Position numbers and translations under genes: made by a program
The notes under the pieces: model-generated
The model's input: the letters and a program-made list of their open reading frames with translations, nothing else
Databases searched by the model: none
Told to the model about the DNA's origin: nothing
Shown here: in pieces, positions 22,800 to 33,596 of the stretch
Layout: each line of letters starts with the position of its first letter
Numbering within the stretch: position 1 is the first letter of the stretch
Assembly: GCA_009733575.1 (NCBI GenBank)
Contig: ML769545.1
Location: 94,090-158,089, forward strand
Length of the DNA: 64,000 nt
Source of the DNA: Gymnopus androsaceus JB14
Taxonomy: Eukaryota; Basidiomycota; Agaricomycetes; Agaricales; Omphalotaceae
Direction of reading: 5' to 3'

Positions 22800-23750
22800 A
22801 GAAACCCAGTTTGTACCAAAGCTTGTCACTCCGACATGAGCTCAAAATGCATACAACATGTATTCTGATTCAAAAACACTATAGTCTATATAGAACAATT
22901 TATTTAATTAATCTGGGACTACATAGGTGACTAGGAAGTAAAGTAGGTGTTCGGTAAGAATCTTCAATGGTGAAAATTAGATAAGACCTACTGGATATGT
23001 CGCTAAAACTTCTCCGAGGACCATTCACGTAGCGCAAGTGAGACCATTCGCTCCATTGACGCAAGCTGTAATCGATTCAAGGTAAGTATGGGCACTTTTA
23101 ATGCAAACAGTATGGTACTAACATCCATTGATAGTGTTTCCGTCCAAGAAGAATGCACAAGAAGACCCGAGAGTGTGCTCGCAGTTGTTCGGGCACTGAC
23201 AAGCGCTGTCGGGGTTGGGGGCAATAGCCCCAACGCCAATGGCTGCAATGAGAACGGCAGAGACGATGGCGAAGAATTTCATAGTGAGGATGTATGAGAT
23301 TGAGTAACAAGTTGTCTTTCGATTGTGGGTGATTGAAATGTAGTGGAGAATGGGTAAATAGGGCATTTCAGTTCCATCTTTATACCACTTCTGGTTGTTT
23401 TTTCAAGGCGGATAATACTTCACTGCACCTTTCCCCATGGAGTAGTAATAACGTGAGGTGCACCCGGATTCCGGAACCTATTGGGAAGTTGCTCTTGGGC
23501 GGTGGTAAGTCTATCAATGGTCACAGCCGTACTTTTACATTGTATCTACCAGTCTCTTGAATCAAACTTGAATTGTGGTGCTGCGTGAGGGGCGAGATGC
23601 ATTCTAAGGTGGGACTCTGGAGCTTTCAGTATCACTGCATTCGCTACTAAATGGTATGTGGAGCCATCGGCTAAATATGAACTTGAGTTTACACATCTAC
23701 TACTGTATCAATACGACCATAAGTTCCGGGGATGTTATGCGTTACGGTTG
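22800..23750 (-). repeat. Inverted duplicate carrying secreted-protein copy B
   Basis: The reverse complement matches 25270-26230 from the gene's 3' flank (ATTAATTAAATAAATTGTTC) to far upstream (CCATAAGTTCCGGG). The two arms are much closer to each other than either is to the copy A block. Confidence 0.82.
23025..23282 (-). CDS. Six-cysteine small secreted protein, copy B
   Basis: Exons 23282-23123 and 23065-23025, separated by a 57-nt intron, encode the same 66-residue protein as copies A and C. It has signal peptide, six cysteines and a C-terminal LTCAT. The minus-strand promoter has TATAAAG about 95-100 bp before the ATG. Its close identity with copy C in exons, intron and flanks points to a recent inverted duplication or ongoing gene conversion. 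Confidence 0.77.
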
Positions 23751-24049
23751 TAGTTCCCAAATCCTAAGTTCCTATGATTTTGTAATGCGTTATGCATTGG
23801 ATTATAATTTCCTACCAACAAGTCTCTATTTTTTTACATAGTAATTCCCTCAGAATCTTTGCTTCTCAGACAGTTTTTTTTCTGAAAGTATTATCTTGCA
23901 CTTAAAAATACACCTACATCGTCCACTCAACCAAAAATCAGCAAAAATTTTCTTTCAACTGCTGAAGTGTTATGCCGAATCTTGCCGAATACATAATTCC
24001 TTACGTGTTATGATTTTCAAAATGACTACATAAGTTCCCGGGCTGGCTT

Positions 24050-24810
24050 TACGGTTACGGGAAGTCACGGTCGTATTGATACCAGTAGTACTTTACGGCT
24101 GTTTTAAACAGACAGGTGCATTCAAACTCTGGGGCATCGAATACGTGAATACTGCGCTGCAGTCGTGGTATGGGGAGTCATCTCCCATCTGCATTCATTC
24201 ACCAACGAAGTTCAGCCTTGAGATATTTACCGCTCTTGAATTCCTGCAGAGCCTCGCCAAGTTGCTCCAAAGGTCTATTTGTTAGCCTTAAACCAAATCC
24301 CTGTCGATTTTTTTTTGATTGAATACCCACTGCCACCCAGTGATTTTGGGGCCCGGAGTGGATTAGGCTTTTCAACCAGAGCTCTACAATGTTCTAAGGC
24401 AATTCTAAGGCGTAAGGGTAACACGATACTTCGCCCTACCAGCTTCGATGATATGAATCATCGTCATAATTCGAGGTGGTAATTGAGCATGAAGCAAGAC
24501 ACGGAGCTCTGTACCACTTGTAAAGCTGTGGGTTTTGTCAAGTCTTTTGTCCAGGTAATACTCTTAAAAAATAGTACATATCCCATAAACAAGCAGACCC
24601 CGGATCCGTTGGAGTACAATTCTATGGTATACAGTTGAGGAAAGATCCACTGTAGCTTGGCTCTATGCATCGAAACAAAGGAGATTTGCCTTTTTACCCG
24701 ATAGTGAAATTGGATGGATGGAGCATACCTGGGGTCAACAGCGCTACGACCTCATCAAGAACAAATACCCGTTGGAGTATATTGGTAAGTTCAGTAGAGC
24801 CTTCCTTCCA
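24050..24810 (+). repeat. Inverted duplicate of 21420-22165
   Basis: Partner of the repeat at 21420. It holds the same degraded coding-like stretch (MEHTWGQQRYDLIKNKYPLE near 24721-24780) and a possible GTAATA intron start near 24557. Stops break every long frame. Confidence 0.72.
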
Positions 24811-25644
24811 CTTCCTGAGGCGACATGCATGTAGTAGTCCTTTGACAACATGCCAAAATGCTGATTTTCGGTATCGAAGAGACGGATGACATAGCGTCTT
24901 AGCCTCAGCGTTTATACTGCACCTTTAAGTGGTAATGACTCCAGTACACGAAAGTATTTCATTACAAAAATTTTGGCCTGTTGTCAAGGAGCTATTACAT
25001 CCACCTCCCTTCGGGGGTAAACACAGAGGTGTTGAAAACTACTTTTTAATTAACTCAACTCTTCTATAAATGCTATACCAAACCATCATCTCAGTGCGAC
25101 TGCTACGACATGTCATTGGATGCATGGACTACTACATTCATAGCACTCGGGTCTTTTTTCATTTCGACGCTCTCTGAAAAATTCACATTTCAAGGACCTG
25201 TTTTGTACCTGCTTCGAAACCAACGCATTATAAATCCACGGGGACTTAAGATCTGGGAACTACGAACGTAACACATAGCATTCCCGGAACTTATGGTCGT
25301 ATTGATACAGTAGTAGATGTGTGAACTCAAGTTCATATTTAGCCGATGGCTCCACATATTAAGTAGCAAATGCAGTAATACTGAACGCTGCAGAGTCCCA
25401 CCTTAGAATGCATCTCGCCCCTCACGCAGCACCACAATTCAAGTTTGAATCAAGAAACTGGTAGATACAATGTAAAAGTACGGCTGTGACCATTGAAATA
25501 AGCACTTACCACCGCCCAAGAGCATCTTCCCAATAGGTTCCGGAATCCGGGTGCACCTCACATTATTACTACTCCATGGGGAAAGGTGCAGTAAAGTATT
25601 ATCCGCCTTGAAATTATCCGCCTTGAAAAAACAACCAGAAGTAG

Positions 25645-25652
25645 TATAAAAG
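25645..25652 (+). promoter_or_regulatory. TATA box of secreted-protein copy C
   Basis: TATAAAAG lies about 100 bp before the ATG and matches the TATA-like boxes in the same position upstream of copies A and B. Strong TATA boxes are typical of highly or conditionally expressed secreted-protein genes. Confidence 0.6.
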
Positions 25653-25749
25653 TGGAACTGAAATGCCCTATTTACCCATTCTCCACTACATTTCAATCAC
25701 CCACAATCGAAAGACAACTTGTTACTCAACCTCGTACATCTTCCTCACT

Positions 25750-26007
25750 ATGAAATTCTTCGCCATCGTCTCTGCCGTTCTCATTGCAGCCATTGGCGTT
25801 GGGGCTATTGCCCCCAACCCCGACAGCGCTTGTCAGTGCCCGAACAACTGCGAGCACACTCTCGGGTCTTCTTGTGCATTCTTCTTGGACGGAAACACTA
25901 TCAATGGATGTTAGTACCATACTGTTTGCATTAAAAGTGCCCATACTTACCTTGAATCGATTACAGCTTGCGTCAATGGAGCGAATGGTCTCACTTGCGC
26001 TACGTGA
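25750..26007 (+). CDS. Six-cysteine small secreted protein, copy C
   Basis: Exons 25750-25909 and 25967-26007 (intron 57 nt, GTTAGT...TTACAG) give 201 nt, or 66 residues plus stop. There is a signal peptide with a hydrophobic core (AIVSAVLIAAIGVGAI) and then a mature chain of about 46 residues beginning APNPDSACQC. It has six cysteines and no transmembrane helix or GPI signal. The length and spacing do not fit a class I or II hydrophobin (eight Cys with a CC pair). Its role is unknown. Confidence 0.8.
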
Positions 26008-26239
26008 ATGGTCCTCGGAGAAGTTTTAGCGACATATCCAATAGGTATTATCTAATTTTCACCATTGAAGATTCTTACCGAACACCTACTTTACTTCCTA
26101 GTCACCTCTGTAGTCCTAGATTAATTAAATAAATTGTTCTATATAGTGTTTACATGTTGTATGCATTTTGAGCTCATGTCGGAGTGACAAGCCTTGGTAC
26201 AAACTGGGTTGCTTCGTTTGAGTCTGTTGAGACGATCGG

Positions 26240-27237
26240 TTTACGCCGATTTGGCACCGTTTGGACTAGCCCAGGACTGAAGGAACGTCTTGCGACACCA
26301 GTAGTAGCGGCAGTACTTGCTTATTCTAACAAGTTAGTCTTAAGTTAAGTATATGTACCTCTTTGGGAATGAAAGAGATTTTTTGGAGTGTTGCTACCTT
26401 TTCTTAGAGATGAACGCTCTGTTGAATAGAGGTTGCATCGAGATAGTCGTCAACAAGTCATCCAAACCAAAAACGTCAAGACCCGGAGCGCACAAATACG
26501 TGTTGTTTGGGTTGCCTTTGTGTCCGATGTCCACCCTTCGCCAGAGGCTACTACAAGGCGCAATAAAACTTTTGGAATCTGATCCTTCGGTTCTTTTCCT
26601 TCAAAACTACATCTCCAGCCTTCATCCGGCCTATTCATCCAACGTTTCCGATGTTTAAGTTTCCAGCCCTCCGTTCTTCATACAATATGTATTCTTAAAC
26701 CCTGTGGTTCCTGCCTTTGCGTAAACACCGTCCAAGCTTGTTCCATGTAGCACTGAAATACAATCTTCTTTAGTGATGCTGGCTCGATGGATTTCATGAC
26801 ATAGGGAAAAAAGATGCATTGAATTTTTGAATAATTCCACCAGTGTTCAAAAAAATCGTTGGATTTCATGAGAAGAAGGAAGGTATCCTTCCGTCAAATC
26901 TCACACTAGCGAATTGTGGCTTGGGAGATACTTCCGCGATCTTTACTTCTATTCCTTCATCCGCTTCGACTCTTTGGTTGTTTACCCACAGTTTCAAACA
27001 AATCTGGCATCGAGCTTCGCCTGGTGAAGCTGACGGCGAGTCCTCGTTCCTTGATCGTTCCTCAGTCGCGAGCGGCGATTTCCTCCCAACATATGCCCAG
27101 TGCCGGACCCCTACTATCATTTCTCATCAAATGCAAGCCGTTGACAAAATTATCGGTGCACCTATTTCTCATAGAGCATGCTCTTCGTTTAGATGCGACC
27201 GACAAAGTATATAAGGATGCTGGGTGTATTTACGAGG
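26240..27237. other. Gene-poor stretch before the tandem duplication
   Basis: Overlapping frames occur on both strands. They include a minus-strand 84-codon frame with CQICLKL near 27000 and a plus-strand 123-codon frame from 26843. None assembles into a recognised gene. A degraded gene cannot be excluded. Confidence 0.4.
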
Positions 27238-27269
27238 AGGCCTCTTGCACTCCAGACACAGACTGAGAC

Positions 27270-28871
27270 ATGAAGGAGAACCAGAAACGGCAAGTAATGA
27301 TCGATCCAATCATTGATGACGGTATCACCTTTCCACCTTTCCTTCCGCCAACCATCATGGAGCTTTTGCTGCCTGAAGAACTTCTTCAAACGGTAGCCGA
27401 ATGCCTCGCTTTTGATACACCTTTTGTAGAGCGCCAATTGCCCGTGCTTCGCTGGAAATATTCAATCATCGAGCTTCTGTCTCTATCCTTGGTCAACCAC
27501 CAATTGCGACGAATTTCCATGCCATTTCTTTTCGCATTTATCAGGATAAAAGCCGACTCGACAGATGTGGAGAGACTCATAGATCGATGTGTTTCCAATA
27601 AAACATTCGCAGCTTCCATCAGGTACTGTACAGCACTGAATCTAGTATATAGCTGATACTGAACGCGCTGGCAGGTCACTTTAGTTTGAATGAAAATCTA
27701 CCCAAGGTCGTTTTGACAGAGGCCTGAAGTCAAGAAGGTAGACTGCCTTCTTCAACACTTGACAAATCTGTCGCAGATCGGTCTGGGATGGGTTTCGCTT
27801 GATAAGCCCTTGCTCGCTGTCATAAATCGTCATCCTGTCCCGACCGTCATCCTTATAGAACGAAGAATCCATGGTATGCTCATGCGCAATGCACATGAAA
27901 TGGGCATTTCAGATCTATCCAAAATGGTCATTGCCTATGAACTTATTATGGATTATGATGAAGGAGATCATCCCCTGAAAGATTTCCTAGCCTGTGGTAT
28001 GCAAGTATTGCATGCAAAGGTGAAATCCTCGAAACCGTCACTCGGAGTCCTAAAATTAAACGGACTTCGTCAACTCACGCTAAACCTCGATACCATTGGG
28101 GAGTCCTTGAATGCAACACTTTTGTCCTGGCTCCCTGAGCTTACACGCTCCCATCAGCTTCTAAAGAAAATTCAATTTATTACTGGTCATAGATGGAAGT
28201 GGCGCAACCATCCTACTCCGTTTGTCCAGCCGCTTGTTGATGCGGCCTCCGACGAGGGACTAGGTGGTATTCTGACTATAATGGGGTTTGATGTTACTCG
28301 AACCAATCTAATCCATACAGGAACATTGAGCGATTGGCTTGTCACTGGGTTGGATTTAAGCATTCATAATCAGTCACTGGGACCGCTTTTACGTCTCGTG
28401 CATGGGTTGTTCCCCCAAATATACGCTTTGTCTCTCAATGTAGTATCGACTACTTTCGTATGTGATTTGTTCTCCTCAGCTTTCGTTCTCTGACTAGACA
28501 TGCAGGACGAGCTTGTCACCGCTCTTGTCCCCTTTTCCTCGCTCCGAGTAGTGGACTTGGTCCGGCCATTCGACCTTCTCGGTTTTGGAAACAGCTTTCC
28601 GGAGGCTGCTGAAATTGAAGCTGCGATTATTCAGTATACATCCCGCATTGCGCAACGTATACCTACCATTGAGGCTTTTCACATTGACTACCTTGTAACC
28701 CTGGGTAGAAACTATTTCTATGGGTGGTTGAATGTGCAACAGACCTTGCATGGACGTCACACCGTAGCTCCCTTGTGGTACAAGGATGTGGAAAACCGTT
28801 CAGCTCCTGTTCCTCCAAACAATTGTACTAGATACAATTACTTGCCCTTCTACGACGTTCCCATCTTCTGA
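27270..28871 (+). CDS. F-box-like protein, tandem copy 1
   Basis: Exons 27270-27622, 27675-28457 and 28506-28871. An F-box-like segment (MELLLPEELLQTVAECLAF ... LVNHQLRRISMPFLF) lies near residues 30-90. Leu-rich strands follow, ending with PLWYKDVENRSAPVPPNN. The upstream ATG at 27270 gives 29 extra residues; the ATG at 27357 is an alternative start. Relative to copy 2, two extra bases (about 27682 and 27723) break the start of exon 2. Conversely, this copy keeps the exon 2 to exon 3 frame and the C-terminal tail that copy 2 loses. The role is SCF adaptor by analogy. Confidence 0.7.
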
Positions 28872-29261
28872 AGAAAGTGTCCTACCTTATTTACAATATT
28901 ATGTATATCTACTACTAGTATACTATTTATTTCACCGCTTGTTTATTTCATGGTCCTATGAAGGTGCGTCTGGAGTCCAGCGCCCGTTTCGTCGCGCATT
29001 ACTTAGGAAAGCAATAATATTCGTCAAAGAGTACCGAGTATAGAATAGTAATGTAGCCTGAGTGCCTGCTCTCCGAAGTATTACTAAATTAGTACACTTT
29101 TGGTTCAAATTCTAATACAACCCTGCGCCCCAGCCTTCAAATCACTTTGCAGCGCTAGTGATCTTCTGTCAGCTCAAGTTACGAAAGAGTAAAGTTGACC
29201 AACAGGAGATACGTCGCAAGATGTCCACAATTTCGAGTTGTGCGACCTCCATCCTAGTCAC

Positions 29262-31506
29262 TTAACCACCGCCTGTTCTTGCTCGACTACTCCTAGTATC
29301 CACTCTCACATACTCGCTATCATCGAATCCTGCACCAGCACCACCCTGTTGACCTTGTCCGCCCTGACCGCCGGCAGCACCAAACGGCACAAACCCGCGA
29401 CTCGCCCTCCTCGCATTCGCACTCGGATCCGCATAACTGGTCCTCCGCGCTCTTGGACTCGAATCCGACGTATTTGGGTTACTGGAAGCACCAAACCCAA
29501 ACATCCCACCCAACCCAGATCCGATATCTCGCCCGATGTTACCCAGACCAGCACCGAGCCCTCCGAGCCCTCCGCCGCTGGTTGATCCAGTCCCGGGTCG
29601 ATGCGTCTGAGTTTGGTTTGTTGGTCCTCCGTGTTGAGGTGCAGGCGACGCTCTTCCGAATCCAAATGCACCTGCACCTCCGTTGGCAGAGTTCGTAGCA
29701 CCTCCAGCAGTAGACGCAGACGCACTACTCGCGTTCTGACCATCCGCCGCACCAGCCACACCACCACCACGACCCAGATACGCCTCCCCAAGTATCTGCA
29801 ACGCCACCGCGCTCAACACCGCCTTCTCCCGACTCACTCCCTCACCCTCCAAAATCCGATCACATACTTCCCGCAGGATAGAGTCGACTTCGAGTTTAGC
29901 TCCTTTGAAGAGAGCTTGTAGGCCTTTTTCTGCGGCTTGTTCTTCGAGCTTTTTACGCTCTTCGGGAGAGAGGTTGCCGGCTTTTTCGGCGGCTTGGAGT
30001 TGGTCAAATACGGCCTTTGAGTTCGAGGGCTGCGCGGAGGGTTGATACGCTGTGTGGGGATGAGGTGGTCAGAAGGTAAAAAGGTGGGAAGGAAGGAAAG
30101 GAGAGAGACGTACGTTTCACTGAAAACGTGGTATTTCCCTTGAACGTTGTGTAGCCAGCCTCCGACGCCCAAGAAGGTCTGATTAGCCGCCAGGAAATGT
30201 TTAGCTTTGGAGGCGTACACAAATCCGATGGCTTGCAGAAGTTCGGGGCCGTAGGATTCGTGCGAGAGTTCCCTGTTTAGAAGAGGGTTAGAAAGAGAGC
30301 ATCGATGGAAATATAGCGTATTTTGCAGCATGAGACAGCGTAGAGGTCTCGGACCCATCACTGCAGATACTGTATGGTGAAAAGAAAAAGGAAGTACGTA
30401 CTCTGCTTCCAGCTGACATATCGTCCTCCAGCTCCTCGTCACATCCGTGTCATCAACGCCCGTAGCACTCTCTGTAAATATCCCGAGCTTACGCTCAAGA
30501 TTGTCAACAAGTTTGTTGACACGTTCTGCGCGCGCGGCAGCTTTCTGTCGTACCAATTAGCAAGGTTTCTGCTAAAGCATTGAATAAAAACAAACCTCTG
30601 CAGCCTTCTTTCGATCCTTCTCTTCTTTCTTCGCTTTCTCCTCTTCACTCAATATCGGTTTACCCTTCCCATCTTGTATTCGAGTACCATCGCTTCCCGA
30701 ACCCTCCTCGGCCTCCTCCGCTTCTTGTAACGCTGCCTTCATTTCCCTTGCCAAACTAATCTGGCCTATAATCGCAACGAACCGTTCACCGCCGAATATC
30801 GCAGAGAACACTTCTTCCGGGTCAACGTAGCCTAGATAATTCGTTAGCGAGGGAATGGAAGAAGGATAATCTATGAAAAACAAACCTCCTTCTGGTGCGC
30901 TCTCTTTTGGCCCGAATTCGTTGTATTTCGAACGTAAATCGGGATCGGAGAGCGTTTGGTAGGCTATAGCGATAGATTTGAATCGTTCTTCGGCTAGAGG
31001 ATCATCGGGGTTTTTATCTGGATGGTGCTTAATTGCAAGCCGGCCTGAACCGTCATGGTGAGTTTTCCGTAGAATGAAAGCAAAGAGCAAGACGTACGAT
31101 ATGCCTTCTTAATTTCATCTGGAGAAGCTGTAACAGAAACACCCAAAATATCATAATATCCTGTCTCTAATGGCCTCTCCTGCGTTCCAATCTTTCTCCC
31201 TTTCCTCTGCGGAGTCCCTGATGTTGATGCTTGGCTCTTCTGCTGAGAAGATGAGCCGCCAGCTGCGTTCAAATTTCCTAATAAATCCTTCGGATAATGA
31301 CCCGGAATCTGCGCAGGATAAAAAGCATGTGTATTGATCTTTCCGCATTTCGGATTCCAGCATTGGACTTGAAGTATGGTTCCTTGTCGTGGAATGGGAT
31401 TCAGTGGGATAGCGAATTCTAGATATGAATTGCATGATGAGCAGGAGGTTATTATCTGTGGGATTACTGGCCGAGAGGAAAGGACAGAAGAAGTCGATGA
31501 GCTCAT
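29262..31506 (-). CDS. J-domain protein with X domain (Caj1/Djp1-like), tandem copy 1
   Basis: Six exons: 31506-31098, 31044-30886, 30831-30596, 30544-30402, 30272-30114 and 30049-29262, for about 630 residues. The N-terminus has paired cysteines (CSSC ... CWNPKC) like a small zinc ribbon. The J domain follows at about residues 115-180 ([20 protein letters not shown], then [10 protein letters not shown] with the HPD motif). Next come a charged region and the X-type domain ([20 protein letters not shown]), and a Gly/Ser/Asn-rich tail. Such proteins stimulate Hsp70 ATPase; family members in yeast act in the cytosol or at membranes. One extra base near 30020 (AAAGGCC for AAAGCC) shifts the frame in exon 6 compared with copy 2. 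The gene is convergent with the F-box-like gene. Confidence 0.8.
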
Positions 31507-31613
31507 GGTGGTATAGGCAAGAGGACTAATTTGGTAGCTCTGCCACGTGAGAGCTGTGCTGCTTCGCCAGAAACTTCAAATAGGCCTCTTGCACTCCAGA
31601 CACAGACTGAGAC
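31507..31613. promoter_or_regulatory. 107-bp shared region between J-protein copy 1 and F-box-like copy 2
   Basis: The duplication junction at 31581/31582 places two divergent start codons only 107 bp apart. F-box-like copy 2 thus has a new upstream region from the J-protein promoter, whereas copy 1 keeps a different upstream sequence. This is a created bidirectional promoter if the duplication is real. Confidence 0.55.
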
Positions 31614-33107
31614 ATGAAGGAGAACCAGAAACGGCAAGTAATGATCGATCCAATCATTGATGACGGTATCACCTTTCCACCTTTCCTTCCGCCAACCATC
31701 ATGGAGCTTTTGCTGCCTGAAGAACTTCTTCAAACGGTAGCCGAATGCCTCGCTTTTGATACACCTTTTGTAGAGCGCCAATTGCCCGTGCTTCGCTGGA
31801 AATATTCAATCACCGAGCTTCTGTCTCTATCCTTGGTCAACCACCAATTGCGACGAATTTCCATGCCATTTCTTTTCGCATTTATCAGGATAAAAGCCAA
31901 CTCGACAGATGTGGAGAGACTCATAGATCGATGTGTTTCCAATAAAACATTCGCAGCTTCCATCAGGTACTGTACAGCACTGAATCTAGTATATAGCTGA
32001 TACTGAACGCGCTGGCAGGTCACTTTGTTTGAATGAAAATCTACCCAAGGTCGTTTTGACAGAGGCTGAAGTCAAGAAGGTAGACTGCCTTCTTCAACAC
32101 TTGACAAATCTGTCGCAGATCGGTCTGGGATGGGTTTCGCTTGATAAGCCCTTGCTCGCTGTCATAAATCGTCATCCTGTCCCGACCGTCATCCTTATAG
32201 AACGAAGAATCCATGGTATGCTCATGCGCAATGCACATGAACTGGGCATTTCAGATCTATCCAAAATGGTCATTGCCTATGAACTTATTATGGATTATGA
32301 TGAAGGAGATCATCCCCTGAAAGATTTCCTAGCCTGTGGCATGCAAGTATTGCATGCAAAGGTGAAATCCTCGAAACCGTCACTCGGAGTCCTAAAATTA
32401 AACGGACTTCGTCAACTCACGCTAAACCTCGATACCATTGGGGAGTCCTTGAATGCAACACTTTTGTCCTGGCTCCCTGAGCTTACACGCTCCCATCAGC
32501 TTCTAAAGAAAATTCAATTTATTACTGGTCATAGATGGAAGTGGCGCAACCATCCTACTCCGTTTGTCCAGCCGCTTGTTGATGCGGCCTCCGACGAGGG
32601 ACTAGGTGGTATTCTGACTATAATGGGTTTGATGTTACTCGAACCAATCTAATCCATACAGGAACATTGAGCGATTGGCTTGTCACTGGGTTGGATTTAA
32701 GCATTCATAATCAGTCACTGGGACCGCTTTTACGTCTCGTGCATGGGTTGTTCCCCCAAATATACGCTTTGTCTCTCAATGTAGTATCGACTACTTTCGT
32801 ATGTGATTTGTTCTCCTCAGCTTTCGTTCTCTGACTAGACATGCAGGACGAGCTTGTCACCGCTCTTTGTCCCCTTTTCTCGCTCCGAGTAGTGGACTTG
32901 GTCCGGCCATTCGACCTTCTCGGTTTTGGAAACAGCTTTCCGGAGGCTGCTGAAATTGAAGCTGCGATTATTCAGTATACATCCCGCATTGCGCAACGTA
33001 TACCTACCATTGAGGCTTTTCACATTGACTACCTTGTAACCCTGGGTAGAAACTATTTCTATGGGTGGTTGAATGTGCAACAGACCTTGCATGGACGTCA
33101 CACGTAG
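31614..33107 (+). CDS. F-box-like protein, tandem copy 2
   Basis: Exons 31614-31966, 32019-32798 and 32847-33107. Exon 1 joins exon 2 in frame here (RSLCLNENLPKVVLTEAEV), unlike copy 1. A G missing near 32628 (ATGGGTTT for ATGGGGTTT) shifts the end of exon 2. A missing C near 33103 (CACACG for CACACCG) creates the stop at 33107 and removes the last 38 codons or so seen in copy 1. Each copy repairs the other's breaks, so an intact ancestor of about 490-500 residues is likely. Confidence 0.68.
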
Positions 33108-33596
33108 CTCCCTTGTGGTACAAGGATGTGGAAAACCGTTCAGCTCCTGTTCCTCCAAACAATTGTACTAGATACAATTACTTGCCCTTCTACGACGTTC
33201 CATCTTCTGAAGAAAGTGTCCTACCTTATTTACAATATTATGTATATCTACTACTAGTATACTATTTATTTCACCGCTTGTTTATTTCATGGTCCTATGA
33301 AGGTGCGTCTGGAGTCCAGCGCCCGTTTCGTCGCGCATTACTTAGGAAAGCAATAATATTCGTCAAAGAGTACCGAGTATAGAATAGTAATGTAGCCTGA
33401 GTGCCTGCTCTCCGAAGTATTACTAAATTAGTACACTTTTGGTTCAAATTCTAATACAACCCTGCGCCCCAGCCTTCAAATCACTTTGCAGCGCTAGTGA
33501 TCTTCTGTCAGCTCAAGTTACGAAAGAGTAAAGTTGACCAACAGGAGATACGTCGCAAGATGTCCACAATTTCGAGTTGTGCGACCTCCATCCTAG

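Larger units (their letters stand above)
25270..26230 (+). repeat. Inverted duplicate carrying secreted-protein copy C
   Basis: Partner of 22800-23750. One difference is a local doubling of ATTATCCGCCTTGAAA at about 25600-25630, present once in the partner. Confidence 0.82.
27238..31581. repeat. Tandem duplication unit 1 (4344 bp)
   Basis: Starts at AGGCCTCTTGCACTCCAG and ends at CAGAAACTTCAAAT, directly joined to unit 2. The two units run in the same direction and match almost base for base. Differences are mostly one-base indels in short homopolymers, some substitutions, and a length change inside one J-protein intron. Confidence 0.93.

Noticed and set aside
20639..26007. Secreted peptide as a hydrophobin
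   Set aside because: Only six cysteines and no CC doublets; hydrophobins have eight with a fixed pattern.
26866..27120. CQICLKL stretch on the minus strand as a zinc knuckle
   Set aside because: The expected following His and Cys residues are missing and there is no linked exon; not enough for a call.
29306..29791. Long alternative frames over the Gly-rich tail of the J-protein (both strands, both tandem copies)
   Set aside because: Shadows of a GC-rich repetitive coding exon; the true frame is fixed by the upstream J and X domains.
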